Positions 25,026 to 36,590 of a stretch of DNA of 64,000 nucleotides are shown piece after piece (position 1 is the first letter of the stretch; each line of letters opens with the position of its first letter). Made by a program: the position numbers and the translations under genes. Where the stretch lies: positions 9,196,385 through 9,260,384 of the forward strand of contig NC_079973.1 in the NCBI RefSeq assembly GCF_029852145.1. Direction: 5' to 3'. The notes under the pieces were generated by a model. It ran no database searches. It worked only from the letters and a program-made list of their open reading frames with translations, and had not been told where the DNA came from. The DNA is from Microplitis mediator (Eukaryota > Arthropoda > Insecta > Hymenoptera > Braconidae).

Positions 25026-26302
25026 AGAATTTTATTAGGATGAACAAGAAATTTTTTGAATTTTTTATATTTCAAACTATCCTTCAACTTTTCGTGTTTT
25101 GAGGTGAAATATTTCAGAAAATAATTCATTTTACACTGGGTTTGTGGCCTGCTATATGTAGTATCATTTGCCGTATAGCAATGAAAAAAAATTTTAAATA
25201 AAGAAACATTTGAATTTTTTAATATTTTCAAAATTCTTGAGCAACCTATTAAGTTCAAATTTTTAAGCTCGGAGTATAAAATTTTTGTCTAATTTGTGAT
25301 AAATAATAAAATTTTTTTTACAATAACTAAAAAATAATTCAGATTTTTCGAATCGTTGAAAATCTTTTAAATTTTTTAATTTGTTCTAAAATTCGATTGG
25401 AATTTTGAATCATATATTGATATTAGATAGCCACGAATAATTTGTGCTCTAGTTTTTCACACCCCTAATATATAAAATATACGTATTGTCAGTAGAAAAC
25501 TTACGATATTTATTATGAGATGTGTATTTAATGTATCTATTTTTCATAATTAATAAATTAATTTCTTTTGTTAACCTTCACTATATTAATAAAATTTATT
25601 GTGATATTTAAATGCAAATGAATAACCGTTTATAAGCACTGATGACAAATAAACAACACGTTAGTTTTTAGGATAGTCATAAATACATACATATATACAG
25701 TATAGTGATAAGTCGAACTACGGTGTCAGTAATGAACTGCTTGAAACTCGGCATAAGTGGAGGTTGTATAAATGACATGAGTAAATATTAATGCCATTCC
25801 CATATAGTCACGTATGCGTATGCAGTACTTATATTAACTTCGTGCCACAGTAGCTAAATGAATAAATGTATATATTTCGCCCTCATGTTTCTGACAATCC
25901 CCCACGCAAGGTGCAATCATCAAAGCGCGACTTTAAACTCATAAATATTATGGGGAACAACAATTCCGATATTATTCTATTATACTGTCGACACATTTTA
26001 ACTTCTAAATTTTTTTTTTTAGTTACACAAGTAAAAAAAAAAATAAAAATATTGTCATCATTAAATTTTTATTCGTGCACCCTCATGTGTATCATCGCGG
26101 CTGATTGCATCATAATCGCGAAACCTGCCCAGAATAATTATTCGATTTCTGACACGTATATATAATTACTTTCATAACTTTTATATATATATATATATAT
26201 TTATATATTTATACAATTATTACATAAAATAGTATTAATTACCGTAGCATAAAATAAACTAATTTATTTATTTATAAAAAATCTAATTATTTAAAATAAA
26301 TA
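25026..26302. other. Intron, no gene seen
   Basis: AT-rich intron with short AT microsatellites near 26180-26200. Plus frame 25866-26165 (99 codons) has no recognisable domain and no splice context, and is probably chance. Confidence 0.35.
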
Positions 26303-27682
26303 CACTCAGAAAAAAAATGTTTTCAAGAAAAAATGCCTGGTTTAAGTATTTATTTTTCAGTTACTTAAATAGTGCCAAACAATTATTTTCTTCAATCAAT
26401 TAAAATAATAACTTTATTCAAGTATTTATTTACTTGCTTATTACTAAGAAATAAATTTTATTTTGTCAAAAAAATATTAATAGATATGCCTTTTTTTTTT
26501 ATCTAATGTTCAAATTAGTTTTGTACCTTAACAAACATTATTTTTATAAATAAGTAATTTTACTTTCCCTACAAAATTCAAACCTAGACCGATCACACGA
26601 GACTTATGATGCTCGCAGCCACGGTGGCTTTTTGAAAATCATGTTTTTAAGAAACTCAAATTATTCATCGATGTTTGTCCTCTTAATTATTAATTTACAC
26701 AACTATATAATAAAATTGAAATATTTAATAGTTTAGAGAACCAGTGTAAAAAAAAATCGTTCCAAAAAGATTCCAAAAAAGTTCCATAATCACTACTTTT
26801 GACATTTTTCAGAAGCTAAAAAAGACGTTCCAAAATAGTTTCTAAGTCACCACTTTTAAATTTTCATAGACTAAAAAAGATGTTCCAAAAATATTCAAAA
26901 ATGGATCAAAAATCATTACAACCTATTACAGAACTAAAATAGACGTTCCAAGAACATTCCAAAAAAGTTCCAGAATCACCACTTTTGAGTTTTTTACGGA
27001 CTAAAAAAAGGCATTCCAAAAACTTTTCAAAATCACTTCTTTAGCATCTTTTGTAGAATGAAGATGTTCTAGAAGCATGCAAAAATAGTTCAAAAATCAC
27101 TTCTTTTGAGTTTCTTATAGAACTAAAAAAAACGTCCATAAAAATTCCAAGAACGTCTTTTTTTTACTCTAAATTCGCTCATTAAAACTTTTTTTTTAGC
27201 ATCAAAATTACTAACATTCCAAAAAAGTTCTATTCGAAGTTCTAATCTGTTTCATGTTTAGAAGTTCCACATGCGGAACTTTTTTGAAATCTTTTTGGAA
27301 TGAATTTTTTTTACACGAGAAGTAACTCTCGAAAAAACTAACATATTTTATATTTTTATCAATACCAATAAGAAATTTCATTTCGTTATAAAAACTAATT
27401 ATTTTCTTAGTGCAAGAATTTTTTTCTAATTTCTTTTTTTTATTTAACCAAATAATTGCTTTATGGAAGTTTCTAATTGTAATAAATTTGAGAACATATC
27501 AACTAAATTGTCGAAATATTTGGTTGCCTTAAGTAACTGATGCTTCTATAGATTAATTACTGAAGTGTCGCAATAGTTTTCTTAAAATAAGAACTCAATT
27601 TAATTATAGAAAAAAATAAATTATATTGACTATTTATGGAAAAAAAAAATCATTACTTGAATTTAATTTTTTTTCTCTCTAA
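26303..27682 (+). mobile_element. CACTGAG-family element A1, with insertion
   Basis: Begins CACTCAGAAAAAAAATG and ends near ATTTTTTTTCTCTCT. Internal landmarks shared by all members: AGTTACTTAAATAGTGCCAA, TTTTGTACCTTA, a tRNA-like AAACCTAGACCGATCACACG followed by AGACTTATGA, and TTTGGTTGCCTTAAGTAA. The element is interrupted at 26741-27316 by a second element. No coding frame. Confidence 0.7.
26741..27316. mobile_element. GTGTAAAAA-ended MITE inside A1
   Basis: Bounded by CCAGTGTAAAAAAAAATCG and TGAATTTTTTTTACACG, with the direct repeat GAGAA on each side (26736-26740 and 27317-27321). Removing it restores the TAGTTTAGAGAAGTAACTCTCG run seen in other members of the host element. Its interior is about six tandem, diverged ~60-bp units built on GTTCCAAAAA and AATCACCACTTTTGA. 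Confidence 0.7.
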
Positions 27683-27709
27683 TGAAATGATTTTTGATAA
27701 TTAATGTAC

Positions 27710-27815
27710 CTGATTCGGGTTCATCAGTATCAGCACCACGAAGACAAGAGTGAAAACTACGTGAGAGTCGTCGACCCCCTGGTGAAGTCGCTTCGTTAGT
27801 CACAGCGGGATTCAT
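27710..27815 (-). CDS. raskol: Alternative first exon, short N-terminus
   Basis: A 106-bp coding stretch from ATG 27815 to the donor AATCAG|GTACAT, leaving in phase 1. It encodes MNPAVTNEATSPGGRRLSR then SFHSCLRGADTDEPES. Joined to the 1376-1470 exon it gives ...EPES-D-TSYEK in frame. Ser/Arg-rich start and acidic end, no domain. It lies left of the PH exons and of the 66-nt cassette exon, so this isoform would lack both. A TATA-like box lies about 50 nt upstream (27866-27873) and ETS-like ACTTCCGG about 28069. Shape and phase match the other candidate first exons. Confidence 0.65.
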
Positions 27816-27865
27816 ATTTTAAAATCAACTATTGCACAATAATTAGTAAAGTAAATAACCCGACA

Positions 27866-27873
27866 TTTTTATA
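27866..27873 (-). promoter_or_regulatory. TATA-like box for the 27815 exon
   Basis: Minus strand TATAAAAA, with GTCGGG directly downstream. It would place transcription start near 27837, about 20 nt before the ATG. This is a short leader, so the true start could be elsewhere. Confidence 0.3.
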
Positions 27874-28877
27874 GTATCACTGTCACTACAACTTTATGTA
27901 TACTTTTAGTTCACAGGTGATAACTTTTAAGTGATCTTAAGTAATTTTATATCCCATAATTCTGTTGCAAACAAACGAAATATAAAACGGAGAGATCCTA
28001 TTGTTGGTTGTCATTCGAAACCAAAAACCGGACGTAATAGAGTCTACTACCTGCTCATACTTCCGGTTAGTCTTTTCAGAGGCTTAAGTACCATGTCCTT
28101 CCGTAAAGATGAGGAAGACTGATTCGGATAAAAAAATCCGCTTGTTAATTTATATAATAAATAACTATATTTTAGTATAATTATTTTAAATGTCATAAGA
28201 ATTTAATAAATGTCATCATAATATATATGAATACAGTAATTACTGATTAGCCTGGTGTTAATGACGTTAAACACGTATACTGACACTTAATATCATTGTA
28301 TTATTTATTTTTTCTCAAGGCTATTCGACGAAATATTAATTGATATATCAGTAGAGTCGCGGCCTTTTCAGTCAGTGTAACACTACATCCGGTAAATAAA
28401 TGTGACCACTCTGTCCAGCTCGTTTTAATAAATCTACTGATGTAGTGGGCGTTGCCTTATTTTTTTCTCTCTTCTCATAAACTCAGTCCTTACAAATTTA
28501 TCTAAACTATACCATGTAGATACTCGCGTGGTGTAGCACAACACTGTCGAGTTTTTAGTAGTAAAATGTGTACATATTAAAGTGCTAAGAGCTGAACGGA
28601 AACACATATGAAGCAGTGGGGTTTCTTTCCCTCTTTTTACGTCATTTTTTTCCTTCTTTCCTTTTTTTTCCAGCTCTTTTTTACTGTTTACCACCTGGAC
28701 TGTGAACATGCGGCAACGAAACAGGTGCAAGGCCCCATGTGTTTGAAGGGATGCCAATATGAGTATCTTATCTCTAAACTCATTGATAATTCTCATATAT
28801 TGTTTATCATATTGCGGAAATACTCAACTCGTCGAGACTGCACGACGACACGACTTCTATATGTATGTTCTTTGATA

Positions 28878-28880
<3 letters not shown>

Positions 28881-28918
<38 letters not shown>
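28881..28918. repeat. (TA)19 microsatellite
   Basis: Uninterrupted TA dinucleotide run. Confidence 0.95.
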
Positions 28919-28922
<4 letters not shown>

Positions 28923-29428
28923 TGTCTTTAAACTCAACAAGAGATTCTCTTTTTTAACATGTATGTCATATATTTAACGATACTCCGATTTAAATAAAAT
29001 CCAATTGTCAGGCAAGAGAAAGAAAATAAGTATTTTTAAGTCTCTGAGTTCCTTTTGTTATTTATGGTTAAATATAATAACTTTATACAATTGAATTTTC
29101 TTTTGTGTACACGACTACAATACTCTTTACAAAATAACAACGAAAACTCGAAACATCAACTTATAAGCGAGTACTGTTGCACAAAACACCAAGGACACCG
29201 CGTCCAAACCGAGTATAACATACTCCGAAAAAAGTATAAATAATAAAATAAATAATATATGAGAATGTCAATATATTTTTAAAAAATATGAATATTTTTA
29301 AAATCCACTTGTCTATCGATGATTAGTTTTTTATCTATTCAAATAATCAATTATATCACTAAAATAAAATTACTATATCACTGATATCTATTTTATCACA
29401 GACTATGTATTGCATTGAATAAGTAATT

Positions 29429-29458
29429 TATATATTTATTTATTTATTTATTTATTTA
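29429..29458. repeat. (ATTT)n microsatellite
   Basis: About seven tandem ATTT units ending in ATTTACTTG. Confidence 0.85.
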
Positions 29459-30574
29459 CTTGTTTATAAATTATTATAAGAGCGCGCGTTAGTCCACTCA
29501 TACCCAAGCAAAGTTAAAACTAGACTGTGAGACTTGTGGTTGGTGTATAAAACAAGTGGGGGAAACGTGTGTGGCCGAAGTGAACCGACCGAGCCGACAT
29601 ATCGTATCGTTTATGCGCCTGTACTAACATATAAACCTACAGAATTATTACATATGTGTACGTATACGATATATTCGTTTAAAATACAATAGCGCGACGT
29701 CAAACGTCCTCTGATATGACGGTTTATTGCACGATTGTAAATAAAAGCTTTCACTAATTACCATCCCTGACATATTTCATTTGAGAACAAACTTCTATGA
29801 ACAATAGTACACACTACATGTGAATTTAATTGTTACTCTGATTATTGTCTATATGTGCTGATGATAATGATATAGTCAGACATGTAAACTGCAGTATGTA
29901 ATTTTTTTTTAATTTTAAATCGGCATAATTTAGTTTTGTTCTAATTATCTGACCCATCTTTATGAATAAGTATTAAACAGACGCCCTAGTTGTGAGTCTA
30001 CATGCATATAAATGTACGGTTATGGCGACCACTATTTTTAGAGCATCGTGTGCATCATGACGGTCCACTACGTTCTGTGCCATCGCTTAACACCATTTTT
30101 TTATGCTCGAATAATAAAAAATAAATAAATAAAAAAAAAACAATATTCAATGCTTGACATTGAATTATTCTAGTACTTTTACGTCAAATAAATTACAATT
30201 TTATCGGTTATTTATTATTTTTTTGGAGTAAATGCACGGAGAAAGCGAGTCTCGGAATATTATAATATTAAAGTAAAAAATATTAATGCGAATCAATAAT
30301 TGAATTATTTTTGTTATTCATTACCAAGTTCATAGTAAAGATCACAAAATGGTAATTAATATACTTTATGTTTATCTGAAAAATTGTTGTATTGTTACTT
30401 TTATTACTACTTCATTGATATTCTTTATTGATAAAATATCAATTTATACAAAGAGAATATTCAATTATTACTAAACGTTGAATATTACATTTCATTATAG
30501 GATTAAACGATTTTTATTTTTTTTAAATATAAAAATTAAGTACAAGTGCGTGTATTAAATACTAATACAGTTTG

Positions 30575-31770
30575 AAAAAGTTACTATCTGTATAGTCATT
30601 TCTGATGTAAATCATATGAATAGTAGGGTGGTCGTTAAAAATTAAATTTTCTCAGGTGCCCTATAAAAAGCTTCTGTCTAGTGAAAAAAATACCTGGGGC
30701 ATTTGGTTTTTTCTTTTTGAGTAAAAAGAACACGTGCGTCAAGACGATCAAAGTTCATTTTTCGATATAATCGCGGTTTTTTTTTAAATATCTCATGAAA
30801 TATGCAGATTATAGGAAAAAATCATAGAAACAATTTTGTAGGAAATTAAATTCTTGACAAAAAAGGTCATGTTAATTTTTTTTATAAAATGTGTATTTAT
30901 GAAGATATTTCAAAAAAACATTTTTTAGATCTTATCAATTGAGCGTTTTAAAAATAACAAATTTTGCAAATAACATTTTTCTAAGTATATAGAAATGATA
31001 AAAAGTATAATAATTGATATGTTACGAGTTGCGAAGTTGTCTATATTTAAGAAGAAAACGTTATTTTTAACATTTGTAATCCTTCAAATGTTCAATTGAT
31101 AAGATCTAAAAAAATTTTTTAAATATCTTCATAAATACACGTTTTATAAAAATAATGAACATGACCTTTTTTGTCAAGAATTTAATTTCCTACAAAATTG
31201 TTCCTATGATTTTTTCCCGTAATCTGCATACTTCATGAGATATTTAAAAAAACCGCGATTGTATCGAAAAATGAACTTTGATCGTCCTGAGGCACGTGTT
31301 CTTTTCACCTAAAAAGAAAAAATCGAATTCCCCAGGTATTTTTTCACTAAACAGAAGCTTTGTATGGGGCGCCTGAGAAAATTCAATTTTTATCGACCAC
31401 CCTAATGAATAGTGTAATTTTAAGTATTAAACAGCAACTAAAAATTACTCAACGGTTTGCAATTTTTCCAAAGCAGATCGATAAAATTAACAATCGGTAG
31501 AGATGGCGTATACGAATATGAATTAAAAATTCTGATGCCTTCAGTCAAATCCGGCATTGGACCGACAGGCTGATGACAGGATTCGCACGCAGGAGTTCAG
31601 GGTTCGAATCTCGGTCAAGTGGTTTTTAAATTTTAAAATTGACATCAACATTTATACACATGCCATAAACAATAACAATAATAATAATAAAAAGTTGGAA
31701 AATCCATACAAATTTTATTTTATTTAATTCCATTCTAATATAGTTTATAATTTACTATATTGGATCACTA
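30575..31770 (+). mobile_element. Element O1 with tRNA-like segment, interrupted
   Basis: The reverse complement of about 58480-59535 matches this stretch outside the insertion: GAAAAAGTTACTATCTGTAT, AAGCAGATCGATAAA, ACGTATACGAA and a tRNA-like CGCACGCAGGAGTTCAGGG followed by TTCGAATCTCGGTCAAGT. The TTCGAATC part looks like a Pol III B box. It is split by the fold-back element at 30624-31404. Confidence 0.6.
30624..31404. mobile_element. Fold-back MITE C2 with 8-bp TSD
   Basis: 781 bp with terminal repeats TAGGGTGGTCGTTAAAAATT / AATTTTTATCGACCACCCTA. It is flanked by perfect 8-bp direct repeats ATGAATAG (30616-30623 and 31405-31412). The paralogous sequence at 59490-59497 carries a single ATGAATAG (reverse strand), i.e. 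the empty site. An 8-bp duplication is typical of hAT elements. Non-coding; the halves are inverted repeats. Confidence 0.85.
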
Positions 31771-31924
31771 AACATATAGTCAAGTTTCCTAATGCAGTTT
31801 ATATTTATCGACATACTTAAATAATAAAAATTACTATATGTTAAATTCTCAAGATATTAAAAATTACATAATTTCATGAGGGTTTTGTTTACTATTTGAG
31901 AAATTACTCTGGTTCAAAATGCTA

Positions 31925-32068
31925 TGGTGTCTAAGTAAAGCTGGTCCATGTTCGCCACCTGATGGAAATTTAAATAAACACTTGCAATAGTCATAGTAAT
32001 TTTTGCATGTTTATTTCAATTCCCATCGGGTGGCCAGCATAGTCCGGCTTTATTGTAACACCATAACA
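31925..32068. repeat. ~140-bp imperfect hairpin
   Basis: ATGGTGTCTAAGTAAAGCTGG, GCCACCTGATGG and AATAAACA on the left pair with TGTTTATT, CCATCGGGTGGC and CCGGCTTTATTGTAACACCAT on the right. Probably a miniature fold-back element inside a larger AT-rich repeat. Confidence 0.6.
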
Positions 32069-32631
32069 TTTTAAACAGGAATAATTTCTCCGTGTAAATA
32101 TAGTAATTTTAACTGATATTTTTAAGTAAACTTCTCTATATTTTTTTTCTCCGTGCGACGGTATTTCGTAAACGAAATTTAAAAACGTAGTAATATTTTT
32201 TATGAGCTATCGTGTTTCATGTAGAAATATAACGACTCGAAAAATTGTTAACAATTAGTTCAAGTAAACAAGCAAAAGAAAATTTTTTTAATGTAGAATT
32301 GTTGACTCAACATTTTCTTTTCTTTTGTATTTAAAAGGTTTTAATAAAGAAAGAAAAAAGAAAAAAAAAAGCGGAAATATAAATTGTCCGGAATTATTTC
32401 CTAGAGTTGTGTCTATTAGTTTAAATGTAAATTTCATTAATATATGTATGAAAAAAAGAAAATATATAAAAAAAGAAAAACAATATGTATTATTAAATTA
32501 TTTTATACATTATATATGTACATATATATAGTAGAAAAACGAGGTGTATAACATATTTTGCATGTCGTGATAATAGTTGTTAGATAATTGACTTTTAGTC
32601 ATTGGCATAAAAAGACCAAGCAAATGCTTAC

Positions 32632-32697
32632 CTTTACTACTGTCCTCATTCTCGGGCGGGGGAAACCCCCGGGGTAAAGATAAAGACTTTAACTCAC
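32632..32697 (-). CDS. raskol: 66-nt cassette exon at a recursive-type junction
   Basis: Acceptor CATTTTGTTTCAG, exon, donor AGTAAAG|GTAAGC. Entering in phase 1 it reads G-ELKSLSLPRGFPPPENED-SSK-G/D and leaves in phase 1, so inclusion or skipping keeps frame between the exon at 44410 and the exon at 1470. GC-rich relative to the intron. The exon's own first bases are GTGAGT, so the acceptor forms CAG|GTGAGT, a regenerated donor: the exon can be spliced in or removed stepwise. Pro/Glu-rich, no domain. It can follow first exons at 52679, 42676 or 39342, but not those at 27815 or 15401, which lie downstream. Confidence 0.75.
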
Positions 32698-33300
32698 CTG
32701 AAACAAAATGAAATAAAAATTAATAACTAATTAAAATGAAATCTGATTTAAGGAAAAATAAAAAAAAATGAAAATGAAATAAATTTAATGGTAAATTTAA
32801 AATTAATATATTTGTTCATGGTAAGTAAACTTCGCGAATGGATGCGAGAAATAAACACTATAGATTTGATGCAACGGGTTCTGTTATACATAGTTATGCA
32901 ACTGTACACGCGTCTATCTAACAAATCAAGTTAGGTTAGTAATGCTTGTTACACTGATGAGCTGAAGAGCAACAACACGCACTAAACGTATACAGACCGT
33001 ATCTTAAAGCTATTGTTTGTTCTTGTAACAAGAATCAGTGACAAAAAAAATTGTAGAAAAAACAAGACAAAAAAATTTATTTCACGGTACTTTTCATCTC
33101 TTTATGTAGAAATATCTACAGTAATTCTTTAAACAGTTCTGTTGAATGTTTAAAAAAAAGGGTTTTTTTTCTCATATTAATAAAAACTTATAAGCAGGTA
33201 TACGTTCTAATGCCGTGTAATTTATTAATCATATTTTATTTTAAAAAATTATAGATATTGAACTTTCCGCTAAGAAAATTGCAAATTTAAAAAAAAAAAG

Positions 33301-33780
33301 GAAGTTATTGGTTTCGGTCCGATTTTTGAAAATCGAGTTTTCATCAAATGTCGACGTTTTTAGGTCCCAGGAAACTATTTTGACTATTCCCGGATGGACG
33401 TGTGTGTGTGTGTGTATGTGTGTGTGTACGCGCGCGCGCGTGTGTGTGTGCGTGTGTGTAAACTTTTTTTGTCCAACGATATCTTTGGAACGAATGAACC
33501 GATTTGAACATTTTTGGTGGCAATCGAACGGGCTCACCAAGACTTAAAATTGATTAGATTTTAGAGTCGATCGGTCAAGTAGTTTACAAGTTATACGAAA
33601 AACACAAATTGAAATTTTTTTCTTTTTTTAGGTTTTTTGCGTATAACTTGTAAACCACTTGTCCGATTCACCTCAAAATGTACTCAGTTTTGAGTCTTGG
33701 TGAGCCCCTTCGATTGCCACCAAAAACTTTCAAATCGGTTGATGATTCGTTCCAAAGATATCGTTGGACAAAATTTATTT
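33301..33780. repeat. Fold-back repeat around 33620
   Basis: TTGTCCAACGATATCTTTGGAACGAATGA at about 33469 reappears inverted at about 33747 (TCATT-like GATTCGTTCCAAAGATATCG). Between them GGTGGCAATCGAACGGGCTC pairs with GAGCCCCTTCGATTGCCACC and TAGTTTACAAGTTATACG with CGTATAACTTGTAAACCAC. The TG/CG microsatellite is in its left flank. Non-coding. Confidence 0.7.
33402..33459. repeat. (TG)n(CG)n(TG)n microsatellite
   Basis: Alternating purine-pyrimidine tract with TG runs on both sides of a CGCGCGCGCG core; such tracts favour Z-DNA. Confidence 0.9.
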
Positions 33781-35837
33781 TTTTTCAGTGAAGGTTTGTT
33801 CCAACGGCCTAACAGATTTTTGAGTTCGAAGATCAAACACTTTCGAATTAAAAAAACAGAACAACTTGAAACAAGAATTCAACTTTGAAGAAAAAAATTC
33901 TTGATTCAAGTTTAATTTTTTTTGTGCAGATACAAAATGACCGCCATTGTTATGTTCAGTCAGATCACGAGAAATTATGATTGATAATTGCTCGTCAATT
34001 GACATCAAAAATGATTTTGTCAACTTTTCGGTAAATTTATTATAAAATAATTCCCTGGACAACATTAAATGTACAAGCACTTGTAATTGTAAGTAAACTG
34101 GAAGTCTTCTCACTTAACGTAACGACTGAATTGTTTTTTAAAAAAAATTCTTAAAAAATTTCTCTTTAATTCTATTTAGACGCGAAATGACGGTGAAAAA
34201 TTTTTCCTTCAATTTTTTATAAAATAATTTTCTGATCAAAATCAATTGCATTAAATTTAAAAAAATGACCGTTAGTCAATTTTTCGTTGGTCAGTTGGTC
34301 AATTTCCAGACTATTCCTCCGCCTTTACTTACATGACTATTGTTAAGTAATTGATAAAATAAAGTATTTTGTAATTAAAAGAATGTAGACGATAAACTAA
34401 ATTTTTAAGAGCCAAAAAGTAATTTCCTGAGTGGAAAAAAACTCGAGTTTTTGTCCTCAAATGAAGGTTTTGAGGTTTACCTCAAAGTGTCCTCGAAATT
34501 TAAAATTTATTTATTTAAATGTCATTATTAGCTAAATTAATAATTCAAAACAATTTCAAAAATTTGTAATTTTTTTTTTTTAGTGAGATTAGAATTTTAG
34601 GAAATTCACAGCTAATTATAATAACGAAGTTTACGTATTTACTGTTTGAACTGCTGCATTCCCGCAAAGTAAATTATAGTCCTGACTCTTTTATTATAAC
34701 GAATAATAATGTTTTAACTAATTTACAACTAAGTTAGTATCAAATATTATAACATATGTCACACTAAACAGTATATCGAGTTACAGGTCTCATAACAGCA
34801 TAGAAAAATTTTATTTTTTTTACTTTTATCGAAAAATGAAAAAATACAAATTTCAAAATTTTTTATAAGCCTTTATGGTTCTAGTAGAGACAAATACCGG
34901 AAGCCATAAGAGCATACAAAATTTTTTTTTCCTGGTCGTCGGTGTACTTTTTTTATGAAAGTTTCAAAATAAAAAAAAAATAAAAATTTACACGGGTCAA
35001 AAGAAGAACTTGAATTTGACATTATTGACTTAAATGGATACTAAGTGAGTTCTCAGACAATTCAAATGTATTTTTGACTAAGTTGACTTACTTTTAGTAT
35101 CCGTTTAAGTCAAATTTGACTTGGTTTCGGCTTATGGTTTCCGATACTTATATCAAAAATCATTTGGGCATATAAAAAAAATATCGAAATTTGTATTTTT
35201 TATTTTTACTCTCTAAATTTAAAACAGTGACTATTCACTGTTTCACAGCTATAAGTATATACCAAGTGTATATACACTATTTTTTAGTGGTTTTCACTGT
35301 TTCAGATTTAGAGAGTATACTTCTATATAAAAAGTATATCGATTAGTCATTAAAATTTTTTATACGGTTTTTCAATGATAAATTATTTTAGTATACGATG
35401 AGATTTGTGACGCGATATTATATGTATAGAGAACTATGATTCAACTTTTTATTTTCACTTTCCTCGGAGAAACTTAAAATAATTTAAATCAATATTATGT
35501 AGATGTTCACATTTTAAAATTATAGGAATCGTTTCTGATCATTATAAATAGGATAATAAACATAATATATGCTAACATCATTGAAGACTGATATATCTTT
35601 CAACAGAATTGACCAATTAAATTCTAAATTGGTGACTAAATTTATATACTACTCCAAGATATTTTAATTTTTTAAAAATGATCCATGAATGGTCATTAAA
35701 CATTTTGCTATTATTCCTCAAGAGAATAATCAACTGTAAATTTATTTATTAGATTAAAATATAACCTGTAATTGGTTTATGTACGATCTATTAAAAGAAA
35801 TAGTCAGCGTTATGACATATAAGTGTGAGGAAAAAAA
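33781..35837. other. Intron, no gene seen
   Basis: AT-rich intron. A small hairpin around 35210-35320 (TCTCTAAATTTAAAACAGTGA versus TTTTCACTGTTTCAGATTTAGAGAG) resembles the repeat at 49645-49768. The minus frame 33775-34113 has no recognisable domain. Confidence 0.35.
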
Positions 35838-36137
35838 TATTTTTATCATTCATGCAATATAAGTGCTATCTTGGCGCACGCTCTTTTGTTCGCCAAATAG
35901 CTGTTTGCCCATTCAACTGTTTCCACGACATTTGTGTGCGTTAAACGATTATCTGCGTGCGACAAGTAAATTTGAGTGCGACAAGTAAACTTGTCGCACT
36001 CAAATTTACTTCTTGTCGCATGCAGATTATCGTTTAACCCACAAAAATGTCGCGGCAACAGTTGAATCAGCAAAAAGCTACTTGGAGAATAAAACAGCGA
36101 GCACTAAGATAGTACTTATATTGCATTAATGATAAAA
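35838..36137. repeat. 300-bp near-palindromic element
   Basis: The arms begin TTTTATCATTCATGCAATAT (about 35840) and end ATATTGCATTAATGATAAAA (about 36118). The centre is a tight hairpin TTTGAGTGCGACAAGTAAAC / TTGTCGCACTCAAA. Non-coding; a short foldback mobile element. Confidence 0.7.
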
Positions 36138-36149
36138 AAAACTGTGTTC

Positions 36150-36256
36150 AATTCGTGCGGTGTTGTCGATTACCCACTCGAGCAAATGAGCGCACTCACT
36201 TCGTTCGTGCGCTCAACTTCGCTCTCGTGGGCAATCGACAACTTACCGCACTAGTT
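36150..36256. repeat. Short GC-richer hairpin element
   Basis: GTGCGGTGTTGTCGATTACCC at the left pairs with GGGCAATCGACAACTTACCG at the right, and inner GAGCGCACTCACTTC with GAAGTTGAGCGC-like sequence. Followed by TACAATATACTATTATCGA, a phrase also seen beside the 24575 repeat. Confidence 0.55.
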
Positions 36257-36590
36257 GTACAATATACTATTATCGAGTTAATAACGAACTTCCGGTTGAT
36301 TTTATATGATAAAAAAAAATCGTTAGGTTATATAAGTTTAACCCACGAGCTCAGTTTATTGTCACACTTTTTTATGATAAATGAAAATAATAATAATTAC
36401 TGAAAATAATGCGTATTATTACACATTTTAAATTTTTAATATTAGAACCCTTTGAAATCATTTAAATTTATTCTATTTGATCATCGGTCATTCAATGATT
36501 GAACTGAAACACGACTTTATATAAGGAAATGTCTTCAATACATAAATGTAAATTTTCAAAGAAAAAAAAAATATATATATATATATATGC

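Larger units (their letters stand above)
27874..30570. other. Upstream region and intron
   Basis: Contains ETS-like ACTTCCGG near 28069, a GC-richer block 28560-28850 with TTACGTCA, and microsatellites. The 120-codon minus frame 28434-28796 has an ATG but no recognisable protein and no phase-1 donor; I leave it as unexplained. The rest is AT-rich with nothing seen. Confidence 0.35.

Noticed and set aside
28434..28796. 120-codon minus-strand frame as a gene or another first exon
   Set aside because: It has an ATG, but the composition is odd (KKELEKKGKKEK from a homopolymer-rich tract), there is no phase-1 donor and no recognisable domain. A plus frame is open across most of the same DNA.
33241..33547. 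Frames of 80-99 codons over the TG/CG tract
   Set aside because: Dinucleotide repeats give His/Thr or Val/Cys runs with no stops; not coding.
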